A DNA stretch of 64,000 bases from G965279355 sp965279355. GTDB taxonomy: Bacteria > Pseudomonadota > Alphaproteobacteria > CACIAM-22H2. Of the stretch, positions 28,467-37,540 are shown piece after piece. Position 1 is the stretch's first letter. Each line of letters opens with the position of its first letter. A program made the translations under genes and the position numbers. Where the stretch lies: positions 1,488,001-1,552,000 of the forward strand of contig OZ257155.1 of NCBI GenBank assembly GCA_965279355.1, in the 5' to 3' direction. Below the pieces are notes generated by a model. That model was not told the DNA's origin. It worked only from the letters and a program-made list of their open reading frames with translations, and did no database searches.

Positions 28467-30005
28467 ATGACACAGTCACGAACGGCGGGGACCATGCGCC
28501 TTATGGGCTACGGCGCGGCAGTCCTGGTGAGCTCCGCCGGCGGGCTGGTGCTGGAGATCGTCGCCGGACGGCTTCTCGCCCCCTATGTCGGGATGTCGCT
28601 CTATACCTGGACCGCGATCATTGCCGTCGTGCTGGCCGGGTTCTCGGTCGGCCACTGGATCGGCGGTGTGCTGGCTGGACCCGACTGCGACCGGGTCGCC
28701 GGCGCACGGCGCGTCGCCTACGCGCTGGCCCTCGCCGCCACGTCGAGCTTTGCCACTCTGGGCCTGCTGCGCCTGCTGGCCGGACCGTTGCTCTCGGCCG
28801 ATCTCCCCGCGCTCACCGCCATCATTACGCTGGCGGCACTGCTGTTCTTTCTGCCCAGCCTGTTCGTCGGCATCGTCTCGCCGATCCTGACCAAGCTCGC
28901 GGTCGACGATGCCGCGGCACCCGGTCCGGTGATCGGCCGCATGTACGCGCTGAGTGCGGTCGGCAGCATCGCCGGCACGCTGGCCGCCGGTTACATCTTC
29001 ATCTCGTGGATCGGCTCAACCGGTACGGTGATCGCCGTCGCGGTTGCCTACGCGATTCTCGCTGCGCTGTTTGCGGTGCCCGGCAGGATTTTCGGCACGA
29101 CCGCGGCGCTGCTGGCCATTCTCGGTGGCGGTTTCAGCTTCGCCAACTGGCGGCTTGGCGTTCTCGACGGGCCCTGCACCGTGGAAAGCGACTACTATTG
29201 CCTCCGGATCGACGATTTCAGCCGCCTCTCGGGACGCCCGAGTGCCGTGCTGGTGCTGGACCATCTGGCGCATGGCATCAACGACCGCGACGATCCGCGC
29301 TTCCTGCATTCCGACTATCTGAAGTTCATCGCGGAACAGGTACGCCGGCGCTTTCCCACCGGCACGCAGCAGACGCGGGTGCTGCTGGTTGGCGGCGGTG
29401 CCCTCACCTTCTCGCGCGCCATCGTTGCCGAACGCAGCGACGCCAGCGTGCTCGTCGCCGAAATCGATCCGGCGGTGACGCACATCGCGCAGACCCGGTT
29501 GTGGGCTGCCCCGCATGAACGGATCAGGGTCGTCCACGACGACGCGCGCCGGACGGTCCAGGCCCTGACGCCGGAACCGCAATTCGAACTCGTGCTCACC
29601 GACGTCTTTCACGACATCGCAATGCCTGCCCATCTCGTGACCCGCGAGTTTCATCAGGAGCTGCGCCGCCGTCTCACCGCGAATGGCATCTACGCGGTCA
29701 ACGTGATCGAGGGCGGCGGCAATCCCCGTTTTCTGCGCAGCTTCGTCCGCACACTGGAGGCCGATTTCCCGGTGGTCGAAGTGTGGGCAGACGGTGCCAC
29801 GCTCGGCAAAAGCACGCGGACTACCTACGTGGTGCTCGCCGGTTTCCAGCCGTCGCCGGGCGACCGACTGGCGATCGACACCGGCCTCTGGCTTCGACTC
29901 CCGGCGGTACCTCTCACGGATGAAATCATCCTGACCGACGATTTCGCGCCGGTCGACCGGCTCCTCGCGCATATCTTACTTGACCGCAACCTGGGCGAGC
30001 GCTGA
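28467..30005 (+). CDS. Membrane-fused spermidine-synthase-like protein
   Basis: A 512-residue fusion. Residues 1-220 contain about seven transmembrane helices of the fused MFS/spermidine-synthase type. Residues about 230-512 form a spermidine-synthase-like Rossmann methyltransferase domain with VLLVGGGALTFSRAIVAE (motif I) and VLVAEIDPAVTHIAQ. The function of these proteins is unknown in general. The gene is inserted between sox components, divergent from the DsrE-like gene and followed by another membrane protein. Confidence 0.8.
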   Translation: MTQSRTAGTMRLMGYGAAVLVSSAGGLVLEIVAGRLLAPYVGMSLYTWTAIIAVVLAGFSVGHWIGGVLAGPDCDRVAGARRVAYALALAATSSFATLGLLRLLAGPLLSADLPALTAIITLAALLFFLPSLFVGIVSPILTKLAVDDAAAPGPVIGRMYALSAVGSIAGTLAAGYIFISWIGSTGTVIAVAVAYAILAALFAVPGRIFGTTAALLAILGGGFSFANWRLGVLDGPCTVESDYYCLRIDDFSRLSGRPSAVLVLDHLAHGINDRDDPRFLHSDYLKFIAEQVRRRFPTGTQQTRVLLVGGGALTFSRAIVAERSDASVLVAEIDPAVTHIAQTRLWAAPHERIRVVHDDARRTVQALTPEPQFELVLTDVFHDIAMPAHLVTREFHQELRRRLTANGIYAVNVIEGGGNPRFLRSFVRTLEADFPVVEVWADGATLGKSTRTTYVVLAGFQPSPGDRLAIDTGLWLRLPAVPLTDEIILTDDFAPVDRLLAHILLDRNLGER

Positions 30006-30076
30006 ACGTCTGCGGCGTGATGGCCGTCACAGACGGCGCGCGGAGGCGAAGGCACGATCCTTGCCTGAAACCTCGC

Positions 30077-31594
30077 ATGGCCATCGTCAGCGCAGGGATC
30101 GATCTCGAGCCGGATGAAGCGATCATCCCCATGGGGCAGAGCCCGTTTGTATCGAAACTGAATGACCGCACCGCGTGGGCGAGCCGCGGTCGGCTGACGG
30201 CCCTGATCCTGGCCCTCGGCTTGATCGTTACCACCGTATGCCTTGCGGGCGAGTTCTGGCTGGTCTTCCGGCTACTCGAAATCCTGCCCGACGCCAGCGT
30301 TGACCCCGCCGAGATCCAGCGCGTCGCAGATATTGGCAAATGGATTGCCGGCGCCACGGGCGCCACGCTTGTCGTTCGCTGGCTCCTCGACCGTAGCGCC
30401 CGCCGGTCGCGTATCGGCATCGCGCGCGCCCTTGTCCTGGTCGCCGTGTGGGTCGGTCTCTCTGCCGCCATCTATCAATCCCTGCAGATCGTGACCGACG
30501 CGATCGTCGACTCCCTGCCGGCGGAAGCACGTCACGACGCGGCGATGATCGCGCTCTATCGCAAAAACGTGCAGGACGGCAAGATCGGCGATCCGGATTT
30601 CTCCCCCGCCTCTGGCGGCACACTGAGCGACCTGCAACGCGTCAAGGCCGTCAATGCCGCTATCGGCCTGCTCGACCGCGAGCGCGACTATGCGCGCCGG
30701 ACCGAAACGGTGTTCCGCGATGCCACCGAGATACAGAAGGCGCAGATCGTTGCCGAGGGCCGCCGCCAATCCGATTTGCTGCGGGCGCGCATTGAAACCG
30801 CTGCGGCGCCCTTCGTCATTCTCGAGCGAAGTCCTGGCACCGTCACCGGGCCGGCACAAAGTGCATGGTCCACGTACAGTCAGATGTGGTCCGCCCTTAC
30901 TACCTTACGCGCGGAGACCGAAACCGCAGGCGACGGGGCACCGCTGTCCGGTTTCGCCCGGCACTTTCTGACCTCGCCCCCAGACGATGCCGGCGCGCGC
31001 GCCCTGCGCGACCGCTTGATTGAGGCGTTCGATCTCGAATTGCTGCCCGCTGTTCCGGAACTCGGCGTTGAAAGCCTGCGCCTTGGCGACGTGCCGCCGG
31101 AACTCACCCCGTCCGCGTTCGGACACTACGTTGTAGATGCTCTGGCTGCCCGTCGCGATACCGCCTTGTGGCGCACGGAAGATCGCGTGCTGGGTGCACT
31201 TGAAACCGTAAATCTCGCAATGCCCGAGGTGTTGCCGGCCGACACCCAACGCAAACTCGTAATGTCGGTCGTCGTGCCCCCGCTCGCCCTGAGCTTCGGA
31301 ATGATCGGCATCATCGCCAACAGCACCGCCCTCGTCCTTCTGGCGATTGCTTTGGCAGCCGCGTTGCTTCACCTGCGCCATGTACCGCGCAATCGCGGCC
31401 TGCGGACGGCCTCGGTTGTGCTGCCCTGGGTCGTCGTCGCGGGGACGATCCTGGCTGCCCCGCCAGTGCCGTTCTCCGATGGCCACGGATTCTCGCGGAT
31501 CGCCCAGCAGGCGGCCGCTGAACCCAACGGCCAGGTCTGGACAAATCTGTGGCTGCGCATGATCGGCATCGAGGCCGTTCTCGTGGGCGAGTAG
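30077..31594 (+). CDS. Large membrane protein of unknown function
   Basis: About 505 residues from ATG 30077. The frame also opens at GTG 30017, adding 20 residues of unusual basic composition. It has three hydrophobic helices in the first 140 residues, then a large soluble region (about 150-390) rich in Glu/Arg helices. Two or three further membrane segments lie near the C-terminus (ALSFGMIGIIANSTALVLLA and beyond). It follows the spermidine-synthase-like gene closely and may be co-transcribed. I recognise no domain. Confidence 0.65.
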   Translation: MAIVSAGIDLEPDEAIIPMGQSPFVSKLNDRTAWASRGRLTALILALGLIVTTVCLAGEFWLVFRLLEILPDASVDPAEIQRVADIGKWIAGATGATLVVRWLLDRSARRSRIGIARALVLVAVWVGLSAAIYQSLQIVTDAIVDSLPAEARHDAAMIALYRKNVQDGKIGDPDFSPASGGTLSDLQRVKAVNAAIGLLDRERDYARRTETVFRDATEIQKAQIVAEGRRQSDLLRARIETAAAPFVILERSPGTVTGPAQSAWSTYSQMWSALTTLRAETETAGDGAPLSGFARHFLTSPPDDAGARALRDRLIEAFDLELLPAVPELGVESLRLGDVPPELTPSAFGHYVVDALAARRDTALWRTEDRVLGALETVNLAMPEVLPADTQRKLVMSVVVPPLALSFGMIGIIANSTALVLLAIALAAALLHLRHVPRNRGLRTASVVLPWVVVAGTILAAPPVPFSDGHGFSRIAQQAAAEPNGQVWTNLWLRMIGIEAVLVGE

Positions 31595-31729
31595 CCGACC
31601 CAAATCCTGCTATCGGCGGGCAACAATTTTTCTAGATTGAGGCCGGGGCAATCGCGCGAAGATACTTGCGCTGTTGCCTGCGGTGTCATTTATAGTGGGT
31701 TTTCTATCGGATTGAGGGGAGGAACAACA

Positions 31730-32050
31730 ATGAAACCAATAAGATGGAGCGTGATCGCCGGCGCCATGATGGTGACCGCGACAATCGCCACGACACAGCC
31801 TGCCGCGGCCCAGAATGCTGATGCGCGCCTGATCGCCAATGCCTGCGCCACCTGCCATGCGCCCGGTGGCCGCAGCCCGGGGCAGATCCCCTCGATCTAC
31901 GGACGCACCGAAGCCTCGCTCGCCGAGTTGATGCGCGCCTTCCGCGCCGACCAGCGACCCGGCACGACCGTGATGAACCGTCTGGCGAAGGGTTATACCG
32001 ACGCTGAAATCGATTCCGTCTCGCGTTACATCGCGACGAACTGGAAGTGA
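31730..32050 (+). CDS. Monoheme cytochrome c, FccA-type sulfide dehydrogenase subunit
   Basis: A small periplasmic cytochrome of 106 residues with a signal peptide (cleavage near AAAQN). The heme site is C39-AT-C42-H43, with a probable methionine ligand in TTVMNRLAKGYT. It lies 10 nt upstream of the flavoprotein gene, the arrangement of flavocytochrome c sulfide dehydrogenase (fccAB, soxEF). The start at 31730 has GGGGAGGAACAACA upstream. Confidence 0.87.
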   Translation: MKPIRWSVIAGAMMVTATIATTQPAAAQNADARLIANACATCHAPGGRSPGQIPSIYGRTEASLAELMRAFRADQRPGTTVMNRLAKGYTDAEIDSVSRYIATNWK

Positions 32051-32060
32051 GGAGCGCATC

Positions 32061-33356
32061 ATGACATCCATCAAGCTCTCACGCCGCAGTTTCACCCGCC
32101 TCGCCGGGGCCACAGCGGCCACTGCCACCCTCGGCCTGTCCGCCTGCGTGACAGGCACACCCGCCAAAGCCCGGGTCGTCGTTATTGGCGGCGGCTTCGG
32201 CGGCGCCACCACAGCGAAGTATCTCCGCCAGTTCGATTCCGGCATCGACGTCACGCTGGTCGAGCCGAACCGCACCTTCATCACCTGCCCGTTCAGCAAC
32301 TATGTTCTCGCCGGCTTCAAGCGGATGGAAGACATCACGCACGACTACCGGGCGCTGAGCGGCACGCACAAGGTCAAGGTGATCCACGACACCGCAACCG
32401 CGATCGATGCCACCAAAAAGACCGTGACACTCGCCAGCGGCCAGAGCCTCAGCTTCGACAAGCTGGTCGTCTCGCCTGGCATCGACATCCGCTGGGGCGC
32501 GATCCAGGGCTACGACGAGGCCGCCTCCGAGCGCATGCCGCATGCCTGGAAGCCCGGTGCGCAGACCCTCCTGCTGCGCAGGCAGCTTGAAGCCATGGAC
32601 AACGGCGGCACGTTCATCCTGTCGGCCCCGGCCAATCCGTTCCGCTGCCCGCCCGGCCCATACGAGCGCGTCGCCATGGTCGCGCATTACCTGAAGCAGG
32701 CGAAGCCGCGCTCGAAGATCCTGGTGCTCGATGCGAAGGAGAACTTCTCTAAGCAGGCGCTGTTCCAGGACGGCTGGAAAGCCGAGTACGGCGAGATGAT
32801 CGAGTGGGTGCCGCTCTCGAAGGACGGCCGCGTCACGCAGGTCGACACCGGCGCCATGACCGTAGTCACCGAATTCGGTCAGCGGCACCGCGCCGCGGTG
32901 ATCAACATCGTCCCGCCGCAATACGCGGGCCGCGTCGCTCGCGATTCCGGGCTTGCCAACAATACGGGCTGGTGTCCGGTCAATCCGGCGACGTTTGAGT
33001 CGACTGTCCACAAGGACGTCTACGTGGTCGGCGATGCGACTATTGCCGGCGCGATGCCGAAATCCGGCTTTGCCGCCAATGCGCAGGGCAAAGTGGTTGC
33101 CCTGACCATCGCCGAAGCGGTCAATGGCCGCGCGGCGCCGGCGCCGACCTACACAAACACCTGCTACAGCCTGATCTCGCCGAATTACGGCATCAGCGTC
33201 GCCGATGTTTATCGCGTGACGCCGCAGGGGATCGTGCCGGCACCCAACGCCGGCGGCGTCAGCCCGCGCAACGCCGAGGCAGCAATCCGCCTCGCCGAAG
33301 CCCGCTACGCCGAAGGCTGGTACGCCTCGATCGCCCAGGACGTCTGGCGGTCCTGA
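32061..33356 (+). CDS. fccB: Flavocytochrome c sulfide dehydrogenase flavoprotein FccB/SoxF
   Basis: A 431-residue FAD-dependent sulfide dehydrogenase subunit. It has a twin-arginine leader (LSRRSFTRLAGATAATATLG), then the FAD fingerprint VVVIGGGFGGATTAKYL (residues 39-55). Cysteine 76 in ITCPFSN fits the residue that binds FAD covalently in Allochromatium FccB after removing a leader of about 34 residues. C196 (FRCPPGP) and C368 (NTCYSLISPNYG) fit the redox-active disulfide pair. The neighbouring cytochrome would take the electrons. A hairpin terminator follows. Confidence 0.93.
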   Translation: MTSIKLSRRSFTRLAGATAATATLGLSACVTGTPAKARVVVIGGGFGGATTAKYLRQFDSGIDVTLVEPNRTFITCPFSNYVLAGFKRMEDITHDYRALSGTHKVKVIHDTATAIDATKKTVTLASGQSLSFDKLVVSPGIDIRWGAIQGYDEAASERMPHAWKPGAQTLLLRRQLEAMDNGGTFILSAPANPFRCPPGPYERVAMVAHYLKQAKPRSKILVLDAKENFSKQALFQDGWKAEYGEMIEWVPLSKDGRVTQVDTGAMTVVTEFGQRHRAAVINIVPPQYAGRVARDSGLANNTGWCPVNPATFESTVHKDVYVVGDATIAGAMPKSGFAANAQGKVVALTIAEAVNGRAAPAPTYTNTCYSLISPNYGISVADVYRVTPQGIVPAPNAGGVSPRNAEAAIRLAEARYAEGWYASIAQDVWRS

Positions 33357-33384
33357 CCCGCAAAGTCAGAGCCGGAAAAAGATT

Positions 33385-33418
33385 GGGGCGCTCCTGTGAA
33401 GGAGCGCCCCATATTCTT
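33385..33418 (+). terminator. Terminator after fccB
   Basis: A perfect 10-bp stem GGGGCGCTCC-TGTGAA-GGAGCGCCCC lies 28 nt after the fccB stop. It is followed by ATATTCTTT, a weak U-rich tail. It probably ends the cytochrome-fccB transcript. Confidence 0.65.
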
Positions 33419-33432
33419 TCCGCGTCTTCTCC

Positions 33433-33519
33433 GTCACCCCGCATCAGATGCGGGGTCCATCTCGCCACGACAAGATGGACCCCGGATCGCGCGCCCTGCG
33501 GGCGCTTGTCCGGGGTGAC
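33433..33519. repeat. REP-like palindromic element 1
   Basis: A composite palindrome between two convergent operons. The outer arms are GTCACCCCG and CGGGGTGAC, and the inner arms include CGGGGTCCATCT/AGATGGACCCCG. It is closely related to elements at 46702-46773 and 58349-58481. This is typical of repetitive extragenic palindromes in alphaproteobacteria. Confidence 0.75.
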
Positions 33520-33534
33520 AGCCAACAGGGAATG

Positions 33535-33565
33535 AAAAAGGGCGCCTCCTTGCGGAAGCGCCCTT
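33535..33565 (-). terminator. Terminator after molybdenum hydroxylase operon
   Basis: On the minus strand the stem GGGCGCTTCC-GCAA-GGAGGCGCCC (one G-U pair) is followed directly by TTTTT. It sits 22 nt past the stop of the molybdopterin subunit gene at 33587. Confidence 0.7.
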
Positions 33566-33586
33566 CGTCATTTTAGTAGCCTGCGA

Positions 33587-35776
33587 TCAGGCGATCGCGG
33601 CCTTCACGCGGTCCGGCAGGAACGGGAAGTGACGCAGGCGCTTGCCGCCGGTGATCTGCGCCACCGCGTTGGCGATGCAGGGGCCGACGGTCGGCAGGCC
33701 GACTTCGCCCATACCGCCCGGGTTGTTCGCCGTCTGGATCACGCCGACATGGATATTCGGCGTCTCGGACATGCGCATCAGGCGATAGTCGTGGAAGTTC
33801 GATTCCTGAACCTCGCCATTCTTGACATTGATCTGCTCATAGAGCGCGTGGCTGACGCCGTAGACGATCGAGCTTTCGATCTGCGCCTCCACGTTCTTGG
33901 GCAGGATCGACACGCCGGTATCGACCGCGCACCACACATCGTGGACGCGGATCTCGCCGGTCTGGCGGTTGAGCGAGACTTCCGCCACCTGCGCGCAGTG
34001 AGCATTCCACTCGTTCGAATAGGCAATGCCGAGGCCGCGCCCGTTTGTCCGCTTGCGGTCCCATTGCGCCATCTGCGCCACGGTCCGCAGGACGTGCTGG
34101 GCGCGCGGCTCGGCGCTCAACATGTCCAGACGATACTGCAGCGGATCGACGCCCTTCATCGCAGCGAGTTCATCGAGCACGCATTCGACGCCGAACTTGG
34201 TGTAGCCCGGACCGACCGCGCGCCAGAAGCCGACATCGACGCCACGCTGCTCGCGCACCCATTGCACATGCTGCGCCGGGAAGCCGTACTTCACCTCGGC
34301 GCCGTCATGGAACGGTGCGTCCTTCTGACCGCTGCCGTTATAGGCATTCGGGTTGGCACGGGCGTAGATCGACTCGCCGGCCATGCGGTGACGCCAGCCG
34401 ACGATGTTGTTCTGCGCGTCGAGCCCGACGTTGAAGACCTGCGCGTTGAGCGGCCGGTACTTGTCGTTCTGGATGTCGTCTTCACGGCTCCAGATGACCT
34501 TCACCGGACGGTTCGGCGTGGTCTTCGCCAGCAGGACGGCGTCGATCACGAAGTCCGGCTCCAGACGACGGCCAAAGCCGCCACCCAGCAGCGTTGTATG
34601 CACCACGACCTTGTCGGGAGTGGTCTCCGCCATGCGCGCACCGAAGGCCTGCGCGCCAGTCGGGGCCTGTGTCGGTGCCCAGATCTCGACCCGATCGCCA
34701 CGCACAACGGCCGTGGCGTTCATCGGCTCCATGCAGGCATGCGCCACATGGTCCGACAGATAGGCGAAATCGAGAACCTTGGCCGCTTTTGTGAGCGCGG
34801 CGTCGGTATCACCGTGTTTGATGATATCGACACCGGCCTTTGAGCGGTCGCGCGACGTGGCGAGATAGTCCTGCAGGACCTGATTGCTGTTATAGCTTCT
34901 GGCGCGGGCACCGTTCGACCAGGTCACCTTGAGGGCTTCCTTGGCCTTCTTCGAGGCCTCGAAGGTTTCCGCCACGACGCCGACGCCATAAGGCAGCGGG
35001 ACGATCCCGACCACGCCCTTGATCGCCTTCGCCGCCGCATCGTCGATGCGCTCGGGCTTCTCACCCTGGACCGGTGCGCGCAGCACGGCGCCGTAGAGCA
35101 TGTTCGGCAGCTGGATATCGATGCCGTACTGCGCCTTGCCGTTCACCTTCTCCGGGATGTCGACGCGGGCGATGTTTTTGCCGATGTAGCGGCACTGCGC
35201 GATCGGCTTGAACTCCGCCGGGGTCGCCGCCGGCATCGGATCGATGACCTTCGCGGTCTTTGCCAGTTCGCCGTAGCTGAGACGGCGGCCGGATGCCTTG
35301 TGTACGACCGTGCCGGGCTCGGTCGACAGCTCGCCGACCGGGACCTTCATCTGCTCGGCCGCATTGGCGAGGATGACCTTGCGGGTCTGCACGCCGACGG
35401 TCCGGAGCAGGTTGTAGTAACCGGGCGTCGTGCGGCTCGCACCCGTGGCCATGGCACCGCCAAAGCCCGGGTTGCCGAAGCTCTTCGCATCGCTCGGCGC
35501 CTGGACGATCTTCACGCGGCGCCAGTCAGCATCCATGTCCTCGGCGATCAGCATCGGCATCGCCGTCTTGGTGCCCTGGCCCATCTCGGCGGCCGGCGAC
35601 ACGATGGTCACGGTGCCGTTGGTCTCGATGGTAACCCAGGCGTTCGGCTTGTACCCGCGGGCGGCGCCCTGGGCGAACGCGTCGGAACTGCCGAACGCGA
35701 CGGCAAAGCTCATGCCGCCGGTGCTCACGAGGAAGCTGCGGCGGGAGAGTACGGTGGTTTGAATGTCCATGGTCAT
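33587..35776 (-). CDS. Molybdopterin subunit of isoquinoline 1-oxidoreductase-type hydroxylase
   Basis: The large subunit (729 residues) of a xanthine-dehydrogenase-family molybdenum hydroxylase, IorB-like. A twin-arginine leader (LSRRSFLVSTGGMSF) sends the complex to the periplasm. Family motifs include EMGQGTKTAMPML, the molybdopterin loop LLGGGFGRRLEPDFV, and the C-terminal catalytic glutamate in MGEVGLPTVGPCIANAV. These enzymes hydroxylate N-heterocycles or oxidise aldehydes. The iron-sulfur subunit is encoded just upstream with 3 nt spacing. No separate FAD subunit is present, as usual for this two-subunit type. The substrate is unknown. Confidence 0.9.
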   Translation of the reverse strand: MTMDIQTTVLSRRSFLVSTGGMSFAVAFGSSDAFAQGAARGYKPNAWVTIETNGTVTIVSPAAEMGQGTKTAMPMLIAEDMDADWRRVKIVQAPSDAKSFGNPGFGGAMATGASRTTPGYYNLLRTVGVQTRKVILANAAEQMKVPVGELSTEPGTVVHKASGRRLSYGELAKTAKVIDPMPAATPAEFKPIAQCRYIGKNIARVDIPEKVNGKAQYGIDIQLPNMLYGAVLRAPVQGEKPERIDDAAAKAIKGVVGIVPLPYGVGVVAETFEASKKAKEALKVTWSNGARARSYNSNQVLQDYLATSRDRSKAGVDIIKHGDTDAALTKAAKVLDFAYLSDHVAHACMEPMNATAVVRGDRVEIWAPTQAPTGAQAFGARMAETTPDKVVVHTTLLGGGFGRRLEPDFVIDAVLLAKTTPNRPVKVIWSREDDIQNDKYRPLNAQVFNVGLDAQNNIVGWRHRMAGESIYARANPNAYNGSGQKDAPFHDGAEVKYGFPAQHVQWVREQRGVDVGFWRAVGPGYTKFGVECVLDELAAMKGVDPLQYRLDMLSAEPRAQHVLRTVAQMAQWDRKRTNGRGLGIAYSNEWNAHCAQVAEVSLNRQTGEIRVHDVWCAVDTGVSILPKNVEAQIESSIVYGVSHALYEQINVKNGEVQESNFHDYRLMRMSETPNIHVGVIQTANNPGGMGEVGLPTVGPCIANAVAQITGGKRLRHFPFLPDRVKAAIA

Positions 35777-35779
35777 GGC

Positions 35780-36232
35780 TCAGGCCTCCCGCGACGCGCG
35801 CTGAATGGCGGCGATGATGCGACCGTAAGTGCCGCAGCGGCAGAGATTGCCGTCCATGTGAGCGACGATCTGCTCACGCGTCGGCTTGGGCGTCTTCTTG
35901 AGAAGCGCCGCCGCCTGCATGATCTGGCCGGACTGGCAGTAACCGCATTGCGGCACCTGCTCGGCGACCCAGGCCTTCTGCAGCGGATGGCTCGAATTCG
36001 AGGACAAGCCCTCGATGGTGGTGATCTGCTTGCCGGCGGCGTCGCCGACCGGCAGGCTGCACGAGCGCGTCGGCTCGCCGTTGACATGCACGGTGCAGGC
36101 ACCGCACTGCGCCATGCCGCAGCCGAACTTGGTGCCGGTCATCTTGAGATGCTCGCGGATTACCCACAGCAACGGCGTATCGGCTTCAGCCGATACGGTC
36201 ACAGATCGCCCATTGATAGTGAACGTAGTCAT
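35780..36232 (-). CDS. [2Fe-2S] subunit of isoquinoline 1-oxidoreductase-type hydroxylase
   Basis: A 150-residue IorA-like subunit with two [2Fe-2S] clusters. The plant-type cluster has GCGMAQCGACTVH plus a later Cys in TRSCSLPV. The C-terminal cluster has VPQCGYCQSGQIM and GNLCRCGTYGRI. The start at 36232 (MTTFTINGRSVT) follows GGGAGGGACCA. It forms a two-gene operon with the molybdopterin subunit. Electrons likely pass to a cytochrome c. Confidence 0.93.
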   Translation of the reverse strand: MTTFTINGRSVTVSAEADTPLLWVIREHLKMTGTKFGCGMAQCGACTVHVNGEPTRSCSLPVGDAAGKQITTIEGLSSNSSHPLQKAWVAEQVPQCGYCQSGQIMQAAALLKKTPKPTREQIVAHMDGNLCRCGTYGRIIAAIQRASREA

Positions 36233-36396
36233 TGGTCCCTCCCTTTTGATCGTTTGATCGTTCTTCAAGCCGCAGTTGTCGGGCGGCTCGTGATTTTGAC
36301 GGAGCTTAACACGCGAGACGTGCGGGCGCCTACCCCCTCCGCCGGATCTTTAGACGGATGGGCAACGGTTACCGGCGCGAAACCACTAGGGTGGGA

Positions 36397-37131
36397 TCAG
36401 AGCGTAAAGCCGCCGTCGGCGACCAGGCAGGTCCCCGTCGTATAGGAGCTCTCATCCGAGGCGAGATGCAGCGCCGCCTGGGCAATCTCCTCGGCGGTGC
36501 CGAGCCGTCCTATCGCCTGGCGGGCGATGAAATCCTTCCGCGCCTGTTCCGGATCGGCAAAGGCAGCGATCCGCTGGCCCAGCGACGGCGTGTCAATGGT
36601 GCCGGGGCAGATTGCGTTGCACCGAATTCCCTTTCCTATGTAGTCCGACGCTACCGATTTGGTGAGCCCGATGACCGCCGCCTTGGTCGTGCCGTAGGCG
36701 AAACGGTTGGGCGCGCCCTTAAGCGACGACACGACCGACGCAATGTTCACGATCGATCCCTTGCCGCGCGCCAGCATCCCCGGCAGCACTGCCTGGATCG
36801 TCCAGAACATCGACCGCACGTTCAGGTCCATGGACAGCGACCACGCCTTGTCGTCGCAGTCGAGGATGGAGCCGTGATGCACATAGCCTGCGCAGTTGAG
36901 TAGCACGTCGATGGCGCCAGCCGATTTCATCAGGGAGGCAATCGCCGCCTTATCCGTGACATCGAGCCGCTGCACGGTGATGCCGCGCCCCAGGCTCGAC
37001 AGACCCTTCTCGTCGATATCGGTGGCGATGACTTTCGCCCCTTCGGCCGCAAAGGCCAGTGCACTGGCGCGGCCGATTCCCGCCGCCGCAGCGGTGATCA
37101 CCGCTGTCTTTCCCTGAAGCCGACCCGTCAA
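36397..37131 (-). CDS. Short-chain dehydrogenase/reductase (BDH2/ketodeoxyfuconate-type)
   Basis: A 244-residue classical SDR. The NAD-binding motif is AAAAGIGRASA, a variant TGxxxGIG, followed by an acidic residue at IATDIDE that indicates NAD preference. NCAGYV, the catalytic Ser in NIASVVSS, and YGTTKAAV (YxxxK) complete the site. It resembles cytosolic 3-hydroxybutyrate and 2-keto-3-deoxy-L-fuconate dehydrogenases. It lies upstream of the molybdenum hydroxylase genes, separated by 164 nt, so co-regulation is uncertain. Confidence 0.85.
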   Translation of the reverse strand: MTGRLQGKTAVITAAAAGIGRASALAFAAEGAKVIATDIDEKGLSSLGRGITVQRLDVTDKAAIASLMKSAGAIDVLLNCAGYVHHGSILDCDDKAWSLSMDLNVRSMFWTIQAVLPGMLARGKGSIVNIASVVSSLKGAPNRFAYGTTKAAVIGLTKSVASDYIGKGIRCNAICPGTIDTPSLGQRIAAFADPEQARKDFIARQAIGRLGTAEEIAQAALHLASDESSYTTGTCLVADGGFTL

Positions 37132-37184
37132 TCGTTCCTCCCCTGCATTTGAGTTTAAAGGTCTTTCTAGGACCTCGCCTCACT

Positions 37185-37469
37185 CTAGAGGCCATTCATC
37201 GCAACGGTCACAAACAAAGCGTAAAGCATCGGCGCGAACATGAGCGTCGCGGCAGCCTTAATGTTTCCGCGATCGTAAAGATTCCAAGCGCGGGCGGGAC
37301 AAAGGATGCAAGCCACCGGCAGAGCGATAACGGCAAACAATAGAAAGTATTTTGCCACTCCCCTGTCAGACATCCCCAGAACGGCAAAAGAAAGCATGGC
37401 TAAGTATAGGCCGACTAGAAAGAGGGCCATATCGAGGACAGTGCCAATCCACAGCCAGCGCTCGGTCAT
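37185..37469 (-). CDS. Small three-helix membrane protein, unknown
   Basis: A 94-residue integral membrane protein with three hydrophobic helices (about residues 8-30, 40-58 and 70-90) and a short conserved-looking loop CPARAWNLYDRGN. No signal peptide is apparent. It stands alone between two SDR genes. I do not recognise a family. Confidence 0.6.
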   Translation of the reverse strand: MTERWLWIGTVLDMALFLVGLYLAMLSFAVLGMSDRGVAKYFLLFAVIALPVACILCPARAWNLYDRGNIKAAATLMFAPMLYALFVTVAMNGL

Positions 37470-37540
37470 TCTTCACTCTGACAATTTGGCAGCGATCTTG
37501 ATAGTGGACGGCATCATGGCATGACCGTAACTTCCTGCAC

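Noticed and set aside
31627..31717. Two similar motifs TTTTTCTAGATTGAGG and TTTTCTATCGGATTGAGG before the cytochrome gene
   Set aside because: Low similarity, a gap in one copy, and the second overlaps the ribosome-binding site; probably chance.
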